Origin: Ailanthus altissimus
Taxonomy: Eukaryota > Streptophyta > Magnoliopsida > Sapindales > Simaroubaceae
Reading direction: 5' to 3'
DNA length: 64,000 nt
NCBI GenBank assembly: GCA_946807835.1
Contig: OX327711.1
Span: 15,039,501 to 15,103,500 of the forward strand
Shown here: in pieces, positions 14,640 to 26,279 of the stretch
Layout: each line of letters begins with the position of its first letter
Numbering within the stretch: the first letter of the stretch is position 1
The notes under the pieces: generated by a model
Database searches by the model: none
What the model was told of the DNA's origin: nothing
Seen by the model: only the letters and a program-made list of their open reading frames with translations
Translations under genes and position numbers: made by a program

Positions 14640-17600
14640 TTGAAGGCAGTGGCTTAGTTAACATGTCAGCAGGGTTTTTAGACGACGCTATCTTCGTTAG
14701 ACTAACTTTACCACTTTAGACAATCTCTCGAATGTAATGAAGTCTCACATCAATATGTTTCGACTTCTCGTGGAACACTTGAATGCTTGCTTAGGTGTAT
14801 GACACTTTGGCTATCACAATATACACCAGTGGTCACATCTTCACTGGCCAATACCTCCGCGCATATGCCTTTCAACCACACAGCCTCCTTAATAGCTTCA
14901 CCAATAGCTTTGTACTATGCCTTTGTAGTAGAGAGTGCAACCACATGTTATAGAACTGATCTCCAACACACACTACACCTAAAAACTGTGAATATGTAGC
15001 CCGTCAACGATCTTCTCTTATCTAGATTACCTGTTTAATCTGAGTCTACGTATCCTCTTACCATTTCATTGTTGTCCTCATCCCTTTCATACATCAGCCC
15101 TTGATTCAACGTCCCTATGAGATATCTCAGAATCTACTTCACTGCAAGCCAATGATTCTTACCTAAATTTGCCATGTATTTACTTATCATACTCACAGCC
15201 TGTGCTATATCTGATTTTGTATAAACCATTTCATATATGATGCGCTTTACAACGCTTGCATACGGTACTTTACTCATCTATAGTTTCTCCTCTTTGGATG
15301 TCGGTGATTGTGTTGCTAAAAGTTTGAAATGCATGGCCAAAGGAGTAGAGACATCCTTTGTGTTAGACATACCAAATTTCTCTAGAATTTTGAGTATATA
15401 TCATTGTTGGGACAAGAAGATAACATCTCATTTCCCTTATAATATCCATACCCAAAATTCTCTTTGCTGCTCCTAATGTTTTCATTTCAAACTCGCCACT
15501 CAACTGTTTCTTGAGCTTATGTATTTCTTCTATATTCTTGCATGCGATCAACATATCATTGACGTATAAAAGTAAATACATCATCCCACAACTTATGTTC
15601 TTGAAGTATATGAATCCATCATACTTACTGCTACTAAAGCCACAAGCCATCATAAACTCATCAAATCTCTTATACCATTATCTAGGTGTTTACTTTAATC
15701 TATATAATAACTTCTTTAGCAAATAAGCATGGTCTTCTTTCCCAAGCTCCTCAAACCCTTGCGGCTGTGCCATGTATATCGTCTCTTCAAGCTCTCAATG
15801 TAGAAAAGCAGTCTTTACATCCATTTGCTCTAGATGTAAATCAAGGTTTTCACACATGGCTAACAAAATTCTAATAGATGTGTGCTTGACGACTGGAGAG
15901 AATATCTTATGAAAATCAACTCTCTCTCTCTGAGTAAAATCTTGTGCTACTAACCTAACCTTGAATCTTGTAGGCTCTATCCCTGGTATCCCCTCATTCA
16001 CCTTATATAATCACTTGCACCTGTTAGTTTCTTTTGAGGTATCTCTACCAACATCCAGGTATTGTTCTTCCTAAGAGAACTAATCTCTTCTTTCATGGCC
16101 TGCTGCCATTCTTTCTTATTTTCACTCTTCATAATCTCACCATATGTCCTAGGCTCATCATACTCAAGAGTGTAAGCAGAATTAAAAGCATGAGCAACTA
16201 GATCTGCTTATGCATACTTGACTAGTGGGTTAATCATTCTTCTTAGCCTGTCTTTGGATAACTGGTACTCTTCAAGTTCCATCTTAAAAGTTTTAGTCTT
16301 TCTTTGAGTGGACTTAGAGGAACTTGTCGATATTCTTGGTTTATCTTCAAGGACCTCATTACTGAAGTGCTGATTTGGGAGCATATCAGATCCACTTTTA
16401 AGCTCCACTTTAACTTCTATTGACTGGGGTGCTGAGTCTTCCTTGGGCATAGGTTCTTCTTTCTCATCTTTTTGGGAGGTTTTCAACATCGTCGTCTCAT
16501 CGAATGTCACGTCACGGCTTATGATACTCCTTGGTGGTGTTAAGTCTTTACACTATACCTTGTATCCTTTTACTTCTTCGGGATATCCTATGAATACCCC
16601 TTTAATAGCTCTAGGTTCTAACTTTTTCTCCTTAACATGTACAAAGGCAGGGCAGCTATATTCTGAGGTGATCATACTTCAGAGGATTGCCAGACCATTT
16701 CTCTTCTGGCGTCTTGAAGTCAATTACTGAAGAGGAACTTCTGTTAATCAAATAAGCTGCCATTACTACAGCTTTTCCTCAAAACGTTTTGGATATCTTT
16801 ACATTGGTAAGCATGCACTTAACCCTTTCAAGTAGGGTTTTATTCATCCTCTCAGCTACGCCATTCTGCTGTGGTGTTGATCTCACAGTTTTATGCCTTG
16901 TAATCCTATCCTTGGCATAAAACCCATCAAGCTCTCTGTTGCAAAATTCAAGGCCATTGTCAGTTCTCAACCTTTTTACCCTTTTGCCAGTTTAATTCTC
17001 AACAAGAGCCTTTTAAGTCTTGAATACTTCAAACGCTTGATCCTTGCTCTTCAACAGATAGACCCACAGCTTCTTTGAATAGTCATCAATTAAACTGAGA
17101 AAATACCTAGCACCACTATGTGTAGCTGTCTGAGTTGGTCCCCATAGATCCGAGTATATGTAGTTAAGAGTCCCCTTAGTCTTGTGCTCGCTGGTACTAA
17201 ACCTTACCCTATGTGCTTTCCCAGGCACACAATGCTCACAAAACTCCAAGGGCTGGAACTTATCATCATCAAACGCCTTTTGACTAAATAACTCCTTCAG
17301 GTTTCTCTCGCCCAAGTATGCCAGTCTAAGATGCCACAACTTGATTTGCATACTCTCATCATCTACAGAGAATAGTGCAGAACCACTCACGACTTCACCC
17401 TTAAGCACATAAATGCCTTTGCGCTTCTCATCTCTCATCACCACCACGGAGCCTTCAAAACTCTTCAAATCCCACCGTCGATTTTGATGGAACACCTATT
17501 CTGGTCTAGAGTCCTTAGTGAGATCAAGTTTCTCTTCAAGTCAGGAACATACCTAACATCTGTCAACTCTCTCACTCGTCCATCATGCAACTTAAGCTTA

Positions 17601-18568
17601 ACACTACTAATTCTCATCATCTGACATGCAACGTCATTACCCATTAAGACCTTACCACCACTAATGGGCTGAAAATTTGTAAATCAGGACTTGTGTGGGC
17701 ACATGTGAAAATTTCAACCAGAATTAAGAACCCATTATTTAGTGTTCTTATCATTAGTAGCGACGAGTGTCTTTGCACTGTCATAGCTATCATCATAGGC
17801 AAACACAACATCCGCTTTCTTTTTTTCTTGTGCTTTCTTCTCAGGACGGTCCTTTATAAAATGCCCCTTCTTACAGCAATAGCACTTTTTAGGTATCCTA
17901 GATTTCGACCTTGAGCCCTTTTTCCTTCTATCTCTATATGAGAGCCTTCTTCTTACAAATAAACTTTCTGTATTGCCTTCGATCTGTTTCCCTAATAACT
18001 TTGAGTTTAATGATGATTTCACATCACTCATCGTTAAACTCTCTCTGCCGTAGAGTAACATATCAACAAAGCTCTCATAACTCTTAGGAAGTGAACTCAA
18101 CAGGATAATTGATCTATCTTAATCTTTTATCTTGATATTGATAGACTCAAGATCAAGGATGATCTTATTGAAGGCGTCTATATGATCTTTTATCGGTGTC
18201 CCATCTGACATGGACAGCTGATATAGCTTCTTCTTTATATGCAATCTGTTGGCCAACGATTTTTACATATAAAGAAAGTCAAGCTTTTTCCAAAGACCTA
18301 TCGCTGTCATTTCACCTGCTACTTCCCTTAGAACCTCATCGCTCAATGACAGAACAATTGTGCTATGAGTTTTTTCTTGAATGTCCATTCTTTTTGCTTC
18401 TTCTTTTGATGACTCCAGCGTCTTCTCTTCATCACTAAATGGAGCTACAGTCTCCTCTAATGTCGAGCCTAGCTTTTGGCTCACCAACAACTCCTTTACC
18501 TTCATTTTTTACAGATTGAAGTTATTCGTACCGTTGACTTTCTCTACTTCATATTTAGGTATGGCCAT
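14640..18568 (-). pseudogene. Degenerate copia gag-pol polyprotein
   Basis: Minus-strand gag begins at 18568 with MAIPKYEVEKVNG and has an in-frame stop about 20 codons in (near 18509); homology then continues through 18505-17735. The gag zinc knuckle (near 17880) reads CYCCKKGHFIKDR, with the last Cys replaced by Arg. The integrase spans 17495-16779, with HLR...GERNLKEL, CEHC, SDLWGP, DDYSK, RTDNGLEF and QQNGVAERMN, so D, D and E are all recognisable. RT covers 16001-15363 and has YVND in place of YVDD. The RNase H region extends to about 14640. Several frameshifts and stops separate the blocks, so it cannot make a working polyprotein. Confidence 0.88.
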
Positions 18569-18599
18569 GTCTTCTGAGAACCTTGCTCTGATACCAGTT

Positions 18600-19430
18600 T
18601 GTTGAAACAGGAGCGCACCAAGAAGCAAATTCACACAAGCAAATAAAGTGCAGAACAAGTAATTAAGAAATAAATAAAGAAATGATAGAAGAAGAACACA
18701 CAAATATTTATGTGGTTCGGCAACTTGCCTACGTCTACGGCTGATCAAGATCACACTCTTCTTATTATGAATCACAAGATACTCACAAAAGTATACCTTT
18801 TACAATAAAAATCACAAAGAAAACTTTCTCTTGCACTCAAGGGATTTTCTCTCACTAAGAACCACAAAGAAGGCTAAATCACAAAGATTGTGTTTTATTC
18901 ACTAAAATGTATTTACAAGCCAATTAACAGCCTTTATATAGATTTTAGGACGTCCTAGGTTTACCCTATACACGTGGGAGTTATATTAAGGAGTCCTGAA
19001 GCAAGTGGGAGATGAAATAAGAAAGTTTCAAAATGGGAAACAAATTCTCGCCACTGGTAAGCATAAATCAACCTATCGTATCGACAAGTATCTCTATTTT
19101 AGACTTTTTTTTTTCATAAAGCACTGCTCTTTCCTCACATCTACCTCAATGACTACTCTCAACTAAGTCAAGATTGGCACTCAACTCTCACCACTGCGGT
19201 GCTGGTGGTTCTCGCGTTGGGCACCGCGGCACTCATTGCTTGGTGCCATGGCGCTCATATTTTGGAATGGGCGCTATGACGCCTGATCCTGATCGCCGCA
19301 GCGCTGGTGCCTGGTGCACCCATCTTCATTTTTCACCTCCTTTCGCATCCATCTTCGATCCTCACGTACCCTACACACTTGACTTAATCTCCAAATCATA
19401 TCCCGATGATGTTCAATCAATTTTTTCATA
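18600..19430 (-). repeat. 5' LTR of copia element 13836-19430
   Basis: Starts TGTTGAAACAGGAGCGC and ends TTCATA on the plus strand. It is longer than its partner because of an extra segment at about 19045-19180. The GC-rich block is at about 19165-19320. Confidence 0.9.
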
Positions 19431-20039
19431 TCTATGATTTTTACCGTTTCATGTTTATTGCTAGTCTAGCATTGAAGAAGAAAATGAAAAATGTTTACAA
19501 GGAATCTTACTTACATAGGTTAAAAGGTCCTCTGGCTCTTCCTCTTAAAAAAAATATGAGTTATTTTGACTACTGATGATTTCTAAAACTAGCACACCAA
19601 AGCTAAACACATTGAATTTGACTGAGAAGTTTCCACGTGTCATGTACTCTAGAGCCATATACCCACTGAAATATTCTTTAGATAATGAAATCAAGCTACT
19701 TATGATTATAAGCAAATTATTTATGTTTTTTTTTTGCCAAAACGTAGGATCTAGTTAAGCTGAGGATTAATGCACAATTTTTATCCGAAAGTTCTTACTT
19801 GAATCTAATAGGTACTTACAAATGTACCAACAATTTTACTTGCATTGCCTTGACTTTGATCAATTTCACACAATCTAGCCATACCAAATTCTGAAATTTT
19901 ATGATTCATGTCTCTATTTAGAAGAATGTTGCTAGGTTTGAGATCATGATGAATTATCCGCAATCTTGAATCTTCACGAAGGATTGGTGTTCTAGATAAT
20001 GTTAAGTACTCTAGCATTAACAACCTAATTTTATCTAGG

Positions 20040-21420
20040 TTAATTTAAAGACTAAGCTAAATTATGCAATGAGAGATGCTTAAACTAATAATTAAACAAT
20101 TCAAAAAGATGAGACTTCTATGGTAAAAGAGTCCGTCTTGATTTTACTTTATCTTATTTTTTTTGGTTAGTGATTAATAACTAATATTGTAAATTCATTA
20201 ACTAATGGCATAGAAATAATCTCATTACTTCTCTTAAGTGTCAAATAAGATCCTATGCATATACAATCAAGTTGATATCCTTATCTAACTTGTTATCTAT
20301 ACAAGCATTAAGCTTCACTTAAGTGATTACCTTAATTCTATCTCAAACTCAATAAAATCAAAGCTGCGCTTTGTAATCCCTATAGGGTAAACTTTCCCAA
20401 GCACATGATCCACAAATCTAAATCATCTAATCAACTTTTCAATCCTATTAGAAACATTAAACTCATAAAAAGTATAAATAAAAAATACAAGATATAGTCA
20501 TTAATCAACTAAACATATCAAAATATAGTACTTAGTAAAGTTAAATCAAGCCTTAGAACATGAAATTTAGCTATCCACAGTAAAATGCTCACTTACATTA
20601 ATCCAAAAGTTTATAAGAGTAATCATATTCAAACAATATATATTAAAAAAATAAACTTCAAATAAAGTAAACGAGATAAAGAGAGAAGGGAAAACTAGTT
20701 GAAGAAACTTTTGGGGTCTTCAATCTTCAAAGCTTCCAAATGCTTTCTCTTGCTAGAAATTCTTTGCTTTTCTCTCCAATTTCATGCTTTCTCCTTCATC
20801 ATAAATGAGGCTTTTAATCTTCTTTTTATAAGCTTAAAACATAGGCTTTAAAATTGAGGCACAAAATAAAAAAATATAATAGTGCTGTATCTCTTAGAAG
20901 CTAAGCTTTTTTTTTCAAGAATTCCCAATTTGGCATCTAGGCACCCCTTTTCAACACCTAGACGCCAAAATGTAGCATGTTACTATTTATTAGCATAGTA
21001 GTATATATTTTTTTATCTTGTTTGAATTTTCATTCTAAATAACTCCATTAACTTGATACTTAGAAAATGACCTTAATATATGTAAAAAGGTCACATATTC
21101 ATATTTAAAATGAGAATTATCAAAACTAAGAGGGGTATAACATCATATATAAAATACATTTACCATGAGAAACGCTTAATGAGACTCATCTAATGAGCAA
21201 AAGGACAAAACTAAAGTAGACAGTTATGAGAAAGCTACAACAAAACAAGGCTCAAAAGCTAATATTATTTTAGGAGGCTCGACTAAAGAAAGAAGCTTTA
21301 AAAGGGCAATAAGAATCTATGCTAGAGAGATTGCGGCTAGTGTAGAGGAAAGAAAACAAAATCACGTATACATCAAGCGCCTTTTGAGCCCGTTTCACCC
21401 TACACACCCATACTATTTAT
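20040..21420. repeat. Probable LTR or internal relic of a Ty3/gypsy element
   Basis: No CRK exon or open frame is present. The minus-strand text (for example CCCTATAGGGATTACAAAGC near 20390-20370) and a short palindromic GGCATCTAGGCACC / GGCGTCTAGG pair (about 20930-20970) recall the long LTRs of plant gypsy elements. The neighbouring gypsy pol fragment supports this. Ends were not found, so the assignment is weak. Confidence 0.3.
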
Positions 21421-22390
21421 TGAGTAGGATTATTATGGGGGGGTGTATTTCCCCAGAATGATGCATTAGTGATAACATTAAAGATTGGTGCTAATGAAAT
21501 TATTCGTGTAATGGTAGATACTGGGAGCTTAATGGAAGTGATCTACAAGGATGCTCTTGATAGAATGGAAATTGAATCTCTAATGTTAACGTATGTCTCC
21601 ACCTCGCTTGTAGATTCGCAAGGGAAAGTGTGATGCTATTAGGATCCATTACTTTACATGTCTCTTTAGAGAATTCTTTAGCCTCAATAGTGCACATGAT
21701 TGATTTCTTGGTGGTGAATTAGTATAACCTCCATAATATAATTATGAGCAAGCCTTTTTTAATGGCTGCTAAAGTTATGGTCTCTATGTACTATATGACC
21801 ACTAAGGTCCCAGCCAACGGAGAAATTATTACCATTAAGGGAGATCAAAGGGTTGCTAGAAAATGTTATGCCACCATTTTTAGACCTGGCTATTAGATAG
21901 CTACCCTTAACTAGAGAGAAAAAAGAAAAGAAAAAGAGGAGCTTGTTGAGGAGCTAATCTCGATCCTTATTTCGGTCAGTGACTAGACTAAGACTATTAA
22001 GACAAGGTCTTCGATATCAAAAGAAGTCAAGGAGTCACTCATTATTTTTCTCAAAGAGTATACTGATGTCTTTACTTGGTCCAATAAAAAATAGAAGAGA
22101 AGATCCTTTAATCAAGAGAGATATAAGGCCATTAAAGTTGAGGTGGATAAGTTACTTAAAGTCAATTTTATCCGCAAAGCAAACTACTCTAAGTGCATCT
22201 CTAATGTGATCCTGGTCAAGAAATCTAATGGCTAATGGCATATGTGTGTTACTTTTGTAGACCTTAACAAGGTCTAGCCTAATGATAGTTTTCCCTGCCC
22301 CAATATTTATCAAGTGATTGATACAATGTCTAGGCATAAACTTCTAAGTCTCATGAATGCTTTTTTAGGATACAATCAGATTGGAATGCA
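21420..22390 (+). pseudogene. Ty3/gypsy protease-reverse transcriptase fragment
   Basis: Although broken by stops, the plus strand translates in order to an aspartic protease segment (about 21500-21560: IRVMVDTGSLMEVIYKDAL, with the catalytic DTG). Next comes a GKPFLMAAKV block and ITIKGDQRVARKCY (about 21740-21870). Then follow the start of RT with ILVKKSNG and DLNKV (about 22205-22275) and NDSFPCPNIYQVID (about 22280-22325). These match the gypsy PR-RT linker and fingers region. No LTR pair or target duplication was seen, and homology ends near 22390. Confidence 0.75.
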
Positions 22391-22439
22391 TTAGTTAAAC
22401 GTGGATTATAATTCAACGTAGTAAAAGATTCTCAACTCT

Positions 22440-23780
22440 CAACCCATTTTAAGAGAATAATAATTACAAGTGGAAGGAAGAATAAATAGAGAGTAGGCAA
22501 AATGCGACTTCTAGTTTTAAAGAAGAATTTATTGCTGTATAGTAATGCGGTGACAATTTGTACAATAGTCACTATGGAGCAAGAGCATAAACTTGTATTT
22601 TGATTATTTGATGAGATCAATAGGAATTTATATAGCTAAAAGGGATAATTTTATTGACCACCTTCGATTTAAAATACAAGAAGTGAAGAAGACTTCACTG
22701 GGTTGGTTTGTCACTATTGGCCTTCACTTAAACGGCTTAATCAGCCGTGCCTTTATGATTTATTTATTTATTTTTATATATTGAAAGGAAACGGCTCTTG
22801 CCTTTAAGTCAAAGAAGCGGTCCAGGTCCTTAGAATAAGAAAACTCGCGTGATTCAAAGCCCAAAAATTTGATCCAACACCTAACAAATAACTAACTTGA
22901 CCTAACAATTTGCAAATTTCTACAAATAGGTCAAAGGCTTAGCGAGAAGATAAGAACGGATTAACTTATGATTCACACTTCTATTAGCATTTTTATTATT
23001 AATTTTAGAAGAAATATAATTAAAATCCATCTTAAACTCTACTAGATATCACCTAAAAAAACTACAATACACTATAAATATACATGAATATTTGTTCATA
23101 ATTCTTTCAATTCAATTCATTCATAATCGAGTGTAATCTATATAGCAAATATCACAATTTTATTTATCTTTGCAAACACTTTTTTATACAAAAATACCTA
23201 TTCTATTTTATAAAAATTATCTTAAGCATTGCAGTGTTTTTTTTATATAAAAAATAGTGCTATTTTATTAAAACAAATTAATAACTAACATGGCAGTTCC
23301 AAATCAAAAAAACTTTATTCACAAATTATATTTCTGGGAGGAAAGGATTCTGACATATTTAAAATTAAAGGTTATGTTTGGTGAATCATAAGCAAGTTTT
23401 ATGACATTTTCTTAAATTTTATGGAAGCCACCAATGAATTTTGAAATAAATTGTCGGTCTATAAGTCAGATCTCAATGAAAGTCAATGAAATTTATTAAA
23501 AGGAGTAGTGGTATCTTAAAGAGGGTTATAAAAACTTTTATTAGTATGATAATGACTCTAACCTTATTAAACTCTTCAATTGTGCAACTACGAATTATCC
23601 ACTTGCTGTACCATTTTGAATTCTCTTAACGTAAAATTAAACAAAAGTAAACGCATGCTTGGGGAAGCAAGCAACTTCAACCATATACTTACTAGCGTCA
23701 ATAGAAGTTTGGTACCATCAAAGCAACACTGCATCATGTCTCATGCGTAGTGTTATTTCATAAGATTTTTTAGCTAGCCT
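22440..23780 (-). repeat. Duplicated CRK upstream block, paralogous to 32100-32820
   Basis: This stretch shares several collinear segments with the region upstream of CRK copy D. Examples are 22440-22480 with 32100-32140 (AATAATAATTACAAGT / GGAAGAATAAA), the CACTATGGAG...AAGAGCATAA part, TTAAAATACAAGAAG, AATTTTGAAATAAAT with TCTCAATGAAAGTCAATGAAA (about 23440-23490 versus 32430-32490), and TTCTTAACGTAAA. It is best read as the former 5' flank of another CRK copy whose 5' exons are gone. There is no open frame of note. Confidence 0.6.
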
Positions 23781-24247
23781 TTTTGTGTGAAGAGTTTACT
23801 TTATTTTATTTAATTTTTTTTTTCAATTTTCTTTTGAATAAAGGAAGCTATCGCAATCGATTATTGAGGAAAGAATGCCGTAACCAAGAATTATATCTTA
23901 GTAGGAAAGGGTTGCACCCAAAATCCTATCCACCTGGACTATCATGTTGAGTATCACGGTGGGTAGCTCGATGCCCTTAAAATGCACCAATGGCATTTTG
24001 TTTTACCTTCGCTCGACAAGAAATGAAGTTGGCAGTTGGGCCTTGCAAGATGGGATTTACATAAGCAGTTGTAAACAACGTTCATGAATGCTTTTTTTGG
24101 TTTTATCTTCCAGGGTTTTGGCAAATAGCCAACGCAAACCTACAAGAAAATAACATACAAATACATAATTCCACGGAAATATTTGGGGTTTTCTTTCCCT
24201 GAACCCAAATGCTTCAACTATAAATAATTTAGTCTATATAAATTAGC
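23781..24247. other. Intergenic, unassigned
   Basis: About 470 bp of mixed composition between the duplicated block and a solo LTR. I found no CRK exon, retroviral-type domain or repeat partner within the window. Confidence 0.5.
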
Positions 24248-25532
24248 TGTTAGAATATTTGATTGAAAATTATTTGGGTATAATTTAGAGATCAAGTCAA
24301 ATATGTAAGGTGTGTGAAAATAAAAAATGATGCAAAATGAGGCAAAAAAATGAAGGAGAGTATGACAGGCGCTAGCACTGTGGCGACCAGGAGTAGGCGC
24401 GTGGCACCCAATTTAGAAAGTGAGCACTGCGGCGCTGAGCGCAAGAATTCGTTTCCCGTTTTGAGACTTCTTTATTTGTCTCTCACTTATTTTAAGACTC
24501 CCTAATATGATTCTTACACTTATAGGGTAAATCTAAGACGTCTTAAAACTTATATAAACACTCTCAATTGACTTATAAATACAGTCTTTATAATAACCCA
24601 AGAGATTTTTAAAGAAATATTTGTGATTCTTTGAGAGAGTTTTCTTTATAATCTTTTTTTTTATTTATAAAAGATATACTTTGTGAGTGTCTTGTGATTC
24701 AATAAGATAAGAGAGTGATCTTGATCCGTCGTGAATGTAAACGGATTTTGAGCGCAGGAATTCGTTTTCCGTTTTGAGACTTCTTTATTTGTTTCCCACT
24801 TACTTCAAGATTCTCTAATACGACTCTCACACGTATAGGGTAAACCTAAGACGTCTTAAAACCTATATAAAGACTTTCAATTGACTTGTAAACACAATCT
24901 TTATAATAACCCAAGAGATCTTTGAAAAAATATTTGTGAGAGAAAATTCTTAGAGTGTAAGAGAGAGTTTTCTTTATGATATATTTTCTTTTTATAAAAG
25001 ACATACTTTGTGAGTGTCTTGTGATTCAATAAGATAAAAGAGCGATTTTGATCCGTTGTGAACGTAAACGGATTCTGAGCGCAGGAATCCGTTTCTCGTT
25101 TTGAGACTTCTTTATTTGTCTCTCACTTATTTCAGGACTTTCTAATACGACTCTCACACGTATAGGGTAAATCTAAGATGTCTTAAAACTTATATAAAGA
25201 CTTTCAATTAGCTTGTAAACACAATCTTTATAATAACCCAAGAAATCTTTGAAGAAATATTTGTAATTTTTTGTGAGAGAAAATTCTTAGAGTGTAAGAA
25301 AGAGTTTTCTTTATGATCTTTTTATTTATTTATAAAAGACATACTTTACGAGTGTCTTGTGATTCAATAAGATAAAAGAGTGATCTTAATCTATCGTGAA
25401 CGTAAACAAATTGTTGAACTACGTAATTTTTGTATTCTTCTTCTACTCTTTTTCTATTTATTCTTTAATTACTTAATTTATATTATTATTTATTTAAGTA
25501 ATATTACTTATTCGTATACTTCCAGTTCAATA
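24248..25532 (+). mobile_element. Solo LTR with internal triplication, same family as copia 13836-19430
   Basis: It runs from TGTTAGAATATTTG to TTCCAGTTCAATA. Read in this orientation it matches the reverse complement of the 13836-14524 LTR over shared blocks: GTTTTGAGACTTC versus GTTTTGAAACTTTC, CTCTCACACGTATAGGGTAA, and ATTCTTCTTCTAC. Flanking 5-mers TTAGC (24243-24247) and TTACC (25533-25537) match at four of five positions. No internal domain follows, so LTR-LTR recombination to a solo LTR is likely. Confidence 0.8.
24436..25411 (+). repeat. Three tandem copies of a 313-335 bp LTR segment
   Basis: Units start at TGAGCGCA(A/G)GAAT: 24436-24748, 24749-25075 and 25076-25411. Each contains GACTTCTTTATTTGT, a CGTATAGGGTAA-type block (the first copy is diverged), CTTTATAATAACCCAAGA and GTGAGTGTCTTGTGATTC or a close variant. 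The units differ by scattered substitutions and small indels. The full-length element's LTRs have this segment only once. Confidence 0.88.
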
Positions 25533-26279
25533 TTACCGTTGACTGAAATTTTTTGAACTTAGATTAATAATCTAGTCGTATTCAGGTCATTAATCCACTC
25601 TGTTCGAGTTGGCGGGTCAAGTTTATTAAATAACTCATATTTATGTGGTGGGCAACACGACCGCCAACTCTTTTTTAACTTGTCAACCTCTTTAAGTTTA
25701 AAATTAAGGATAAATTAGAATATTGTTAAAAACTAAGGGGATTAGAGAATGATATTTTAAAATTTTCAATTTTTAAAAATTTAATAAATGAGTTGATGAG
25801 TTATAACTGAATTCACAGATCGTAAATAGATCAGTAAGTTGTAAATAAGTTTGCAAGTCATAAAAGGATGGAGTGGGTCACAAAACCTGCTAATTTAAAT
25901 ATGATTCGTTTAATCAAATTAAACGGATTAGCAATTGATCCGACTCAAACTTGACCGTTGAATTATTTTTCCAATTCTAATAGAAATATAATAATTTTTT
26001 AAAAAAAATATTTACAGTTATTTTCTTACTTCAACATTTTTTTAAAGACTTCATAATAACAAGATATAGCTCAAATATACTATGCCGAGATTGTGGATAA
26101 TTATCGTTCATTTTTATTATAGAGACAACAATATCGTATTGTTGAAACTTTCTTAATTATCATTAATATACCAGTGTTGCCTTAGTCTTAGGTGACTGAA
26201 GCCTAAGACTCGGTAATATTAGATCGCAAATGCATACAAATCGATGAAAAATTCAAGCAAAAACAAGCTAAAAGATTCA
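25533..26279. other. Intergenic, possibly transposon-derived
   Basis: No CRK exon is present. Phrases such as GTTGGCGGGTCAAG with GACCGCCAACTC (about 25608-25670), and AAACGGATTAGCAATTGATC, recall short plant non-autonomous elements, but no matching ends were found. Confidence 0.3.

Larger units (their letters stand above)
13836..19430 (-). mobile_element. Ty1/copia retrotransposon inserted in a CRK intron
   Basis: 5595 bp on the minus strand. LTRs are 13836-14524 (689 bp) and 18600-19430 (831 bp). The primer-binding site (18585-18596, TGGTATCAGAGC on the minus strand) lies three bases from the right LTR. The 5-mers TCTAT at 13831-13835 and 19431-19435 are identical and form a perfect target duplication. 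The right LTR carries about 140 bp extra at about 19045-19180. Both LTRs contain a GC-rich stretch with GCGCC-type palindromes. Confidence 0.93.
13488..19985 (-). pseudogene. CRK pseudogene copy B (exons 5-7 only), split by a copia element
   Basis: Exon 7 lies at 13488-13798, exon 6 at 19515-19665 (151 bp, the same length as in intact copies) and part of exon 5 at about 19820-19985. Exon 5 still reads [20 protein letters not shown], with HRD changed to HHD and DFG to EFG, so the kinase would be dead even if expressed. The exon 7 acceptor is damaged (GCAAG where intact copies have GCAG). Homology stops abruptly just upstream of the HRD region; exons 1-4 are absent. The copia element 13836-19430 sits in the intron between exons 7 and 6. 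Order and strand match copies C-F. Confidence 0.85.

Noticed and set aside
19576..19758. Plus-strand 60-codon frame
   Set aside because: It is antisense to exon 6 of CRK pseudogene B.
24436..25411. Tandem units considered as a CRISPR-like or satellite array
   Set aside because: Only three units of about 320 bp, embedded in an LTR of known family, in a plant genome; an LTR-internal triplication explains them.
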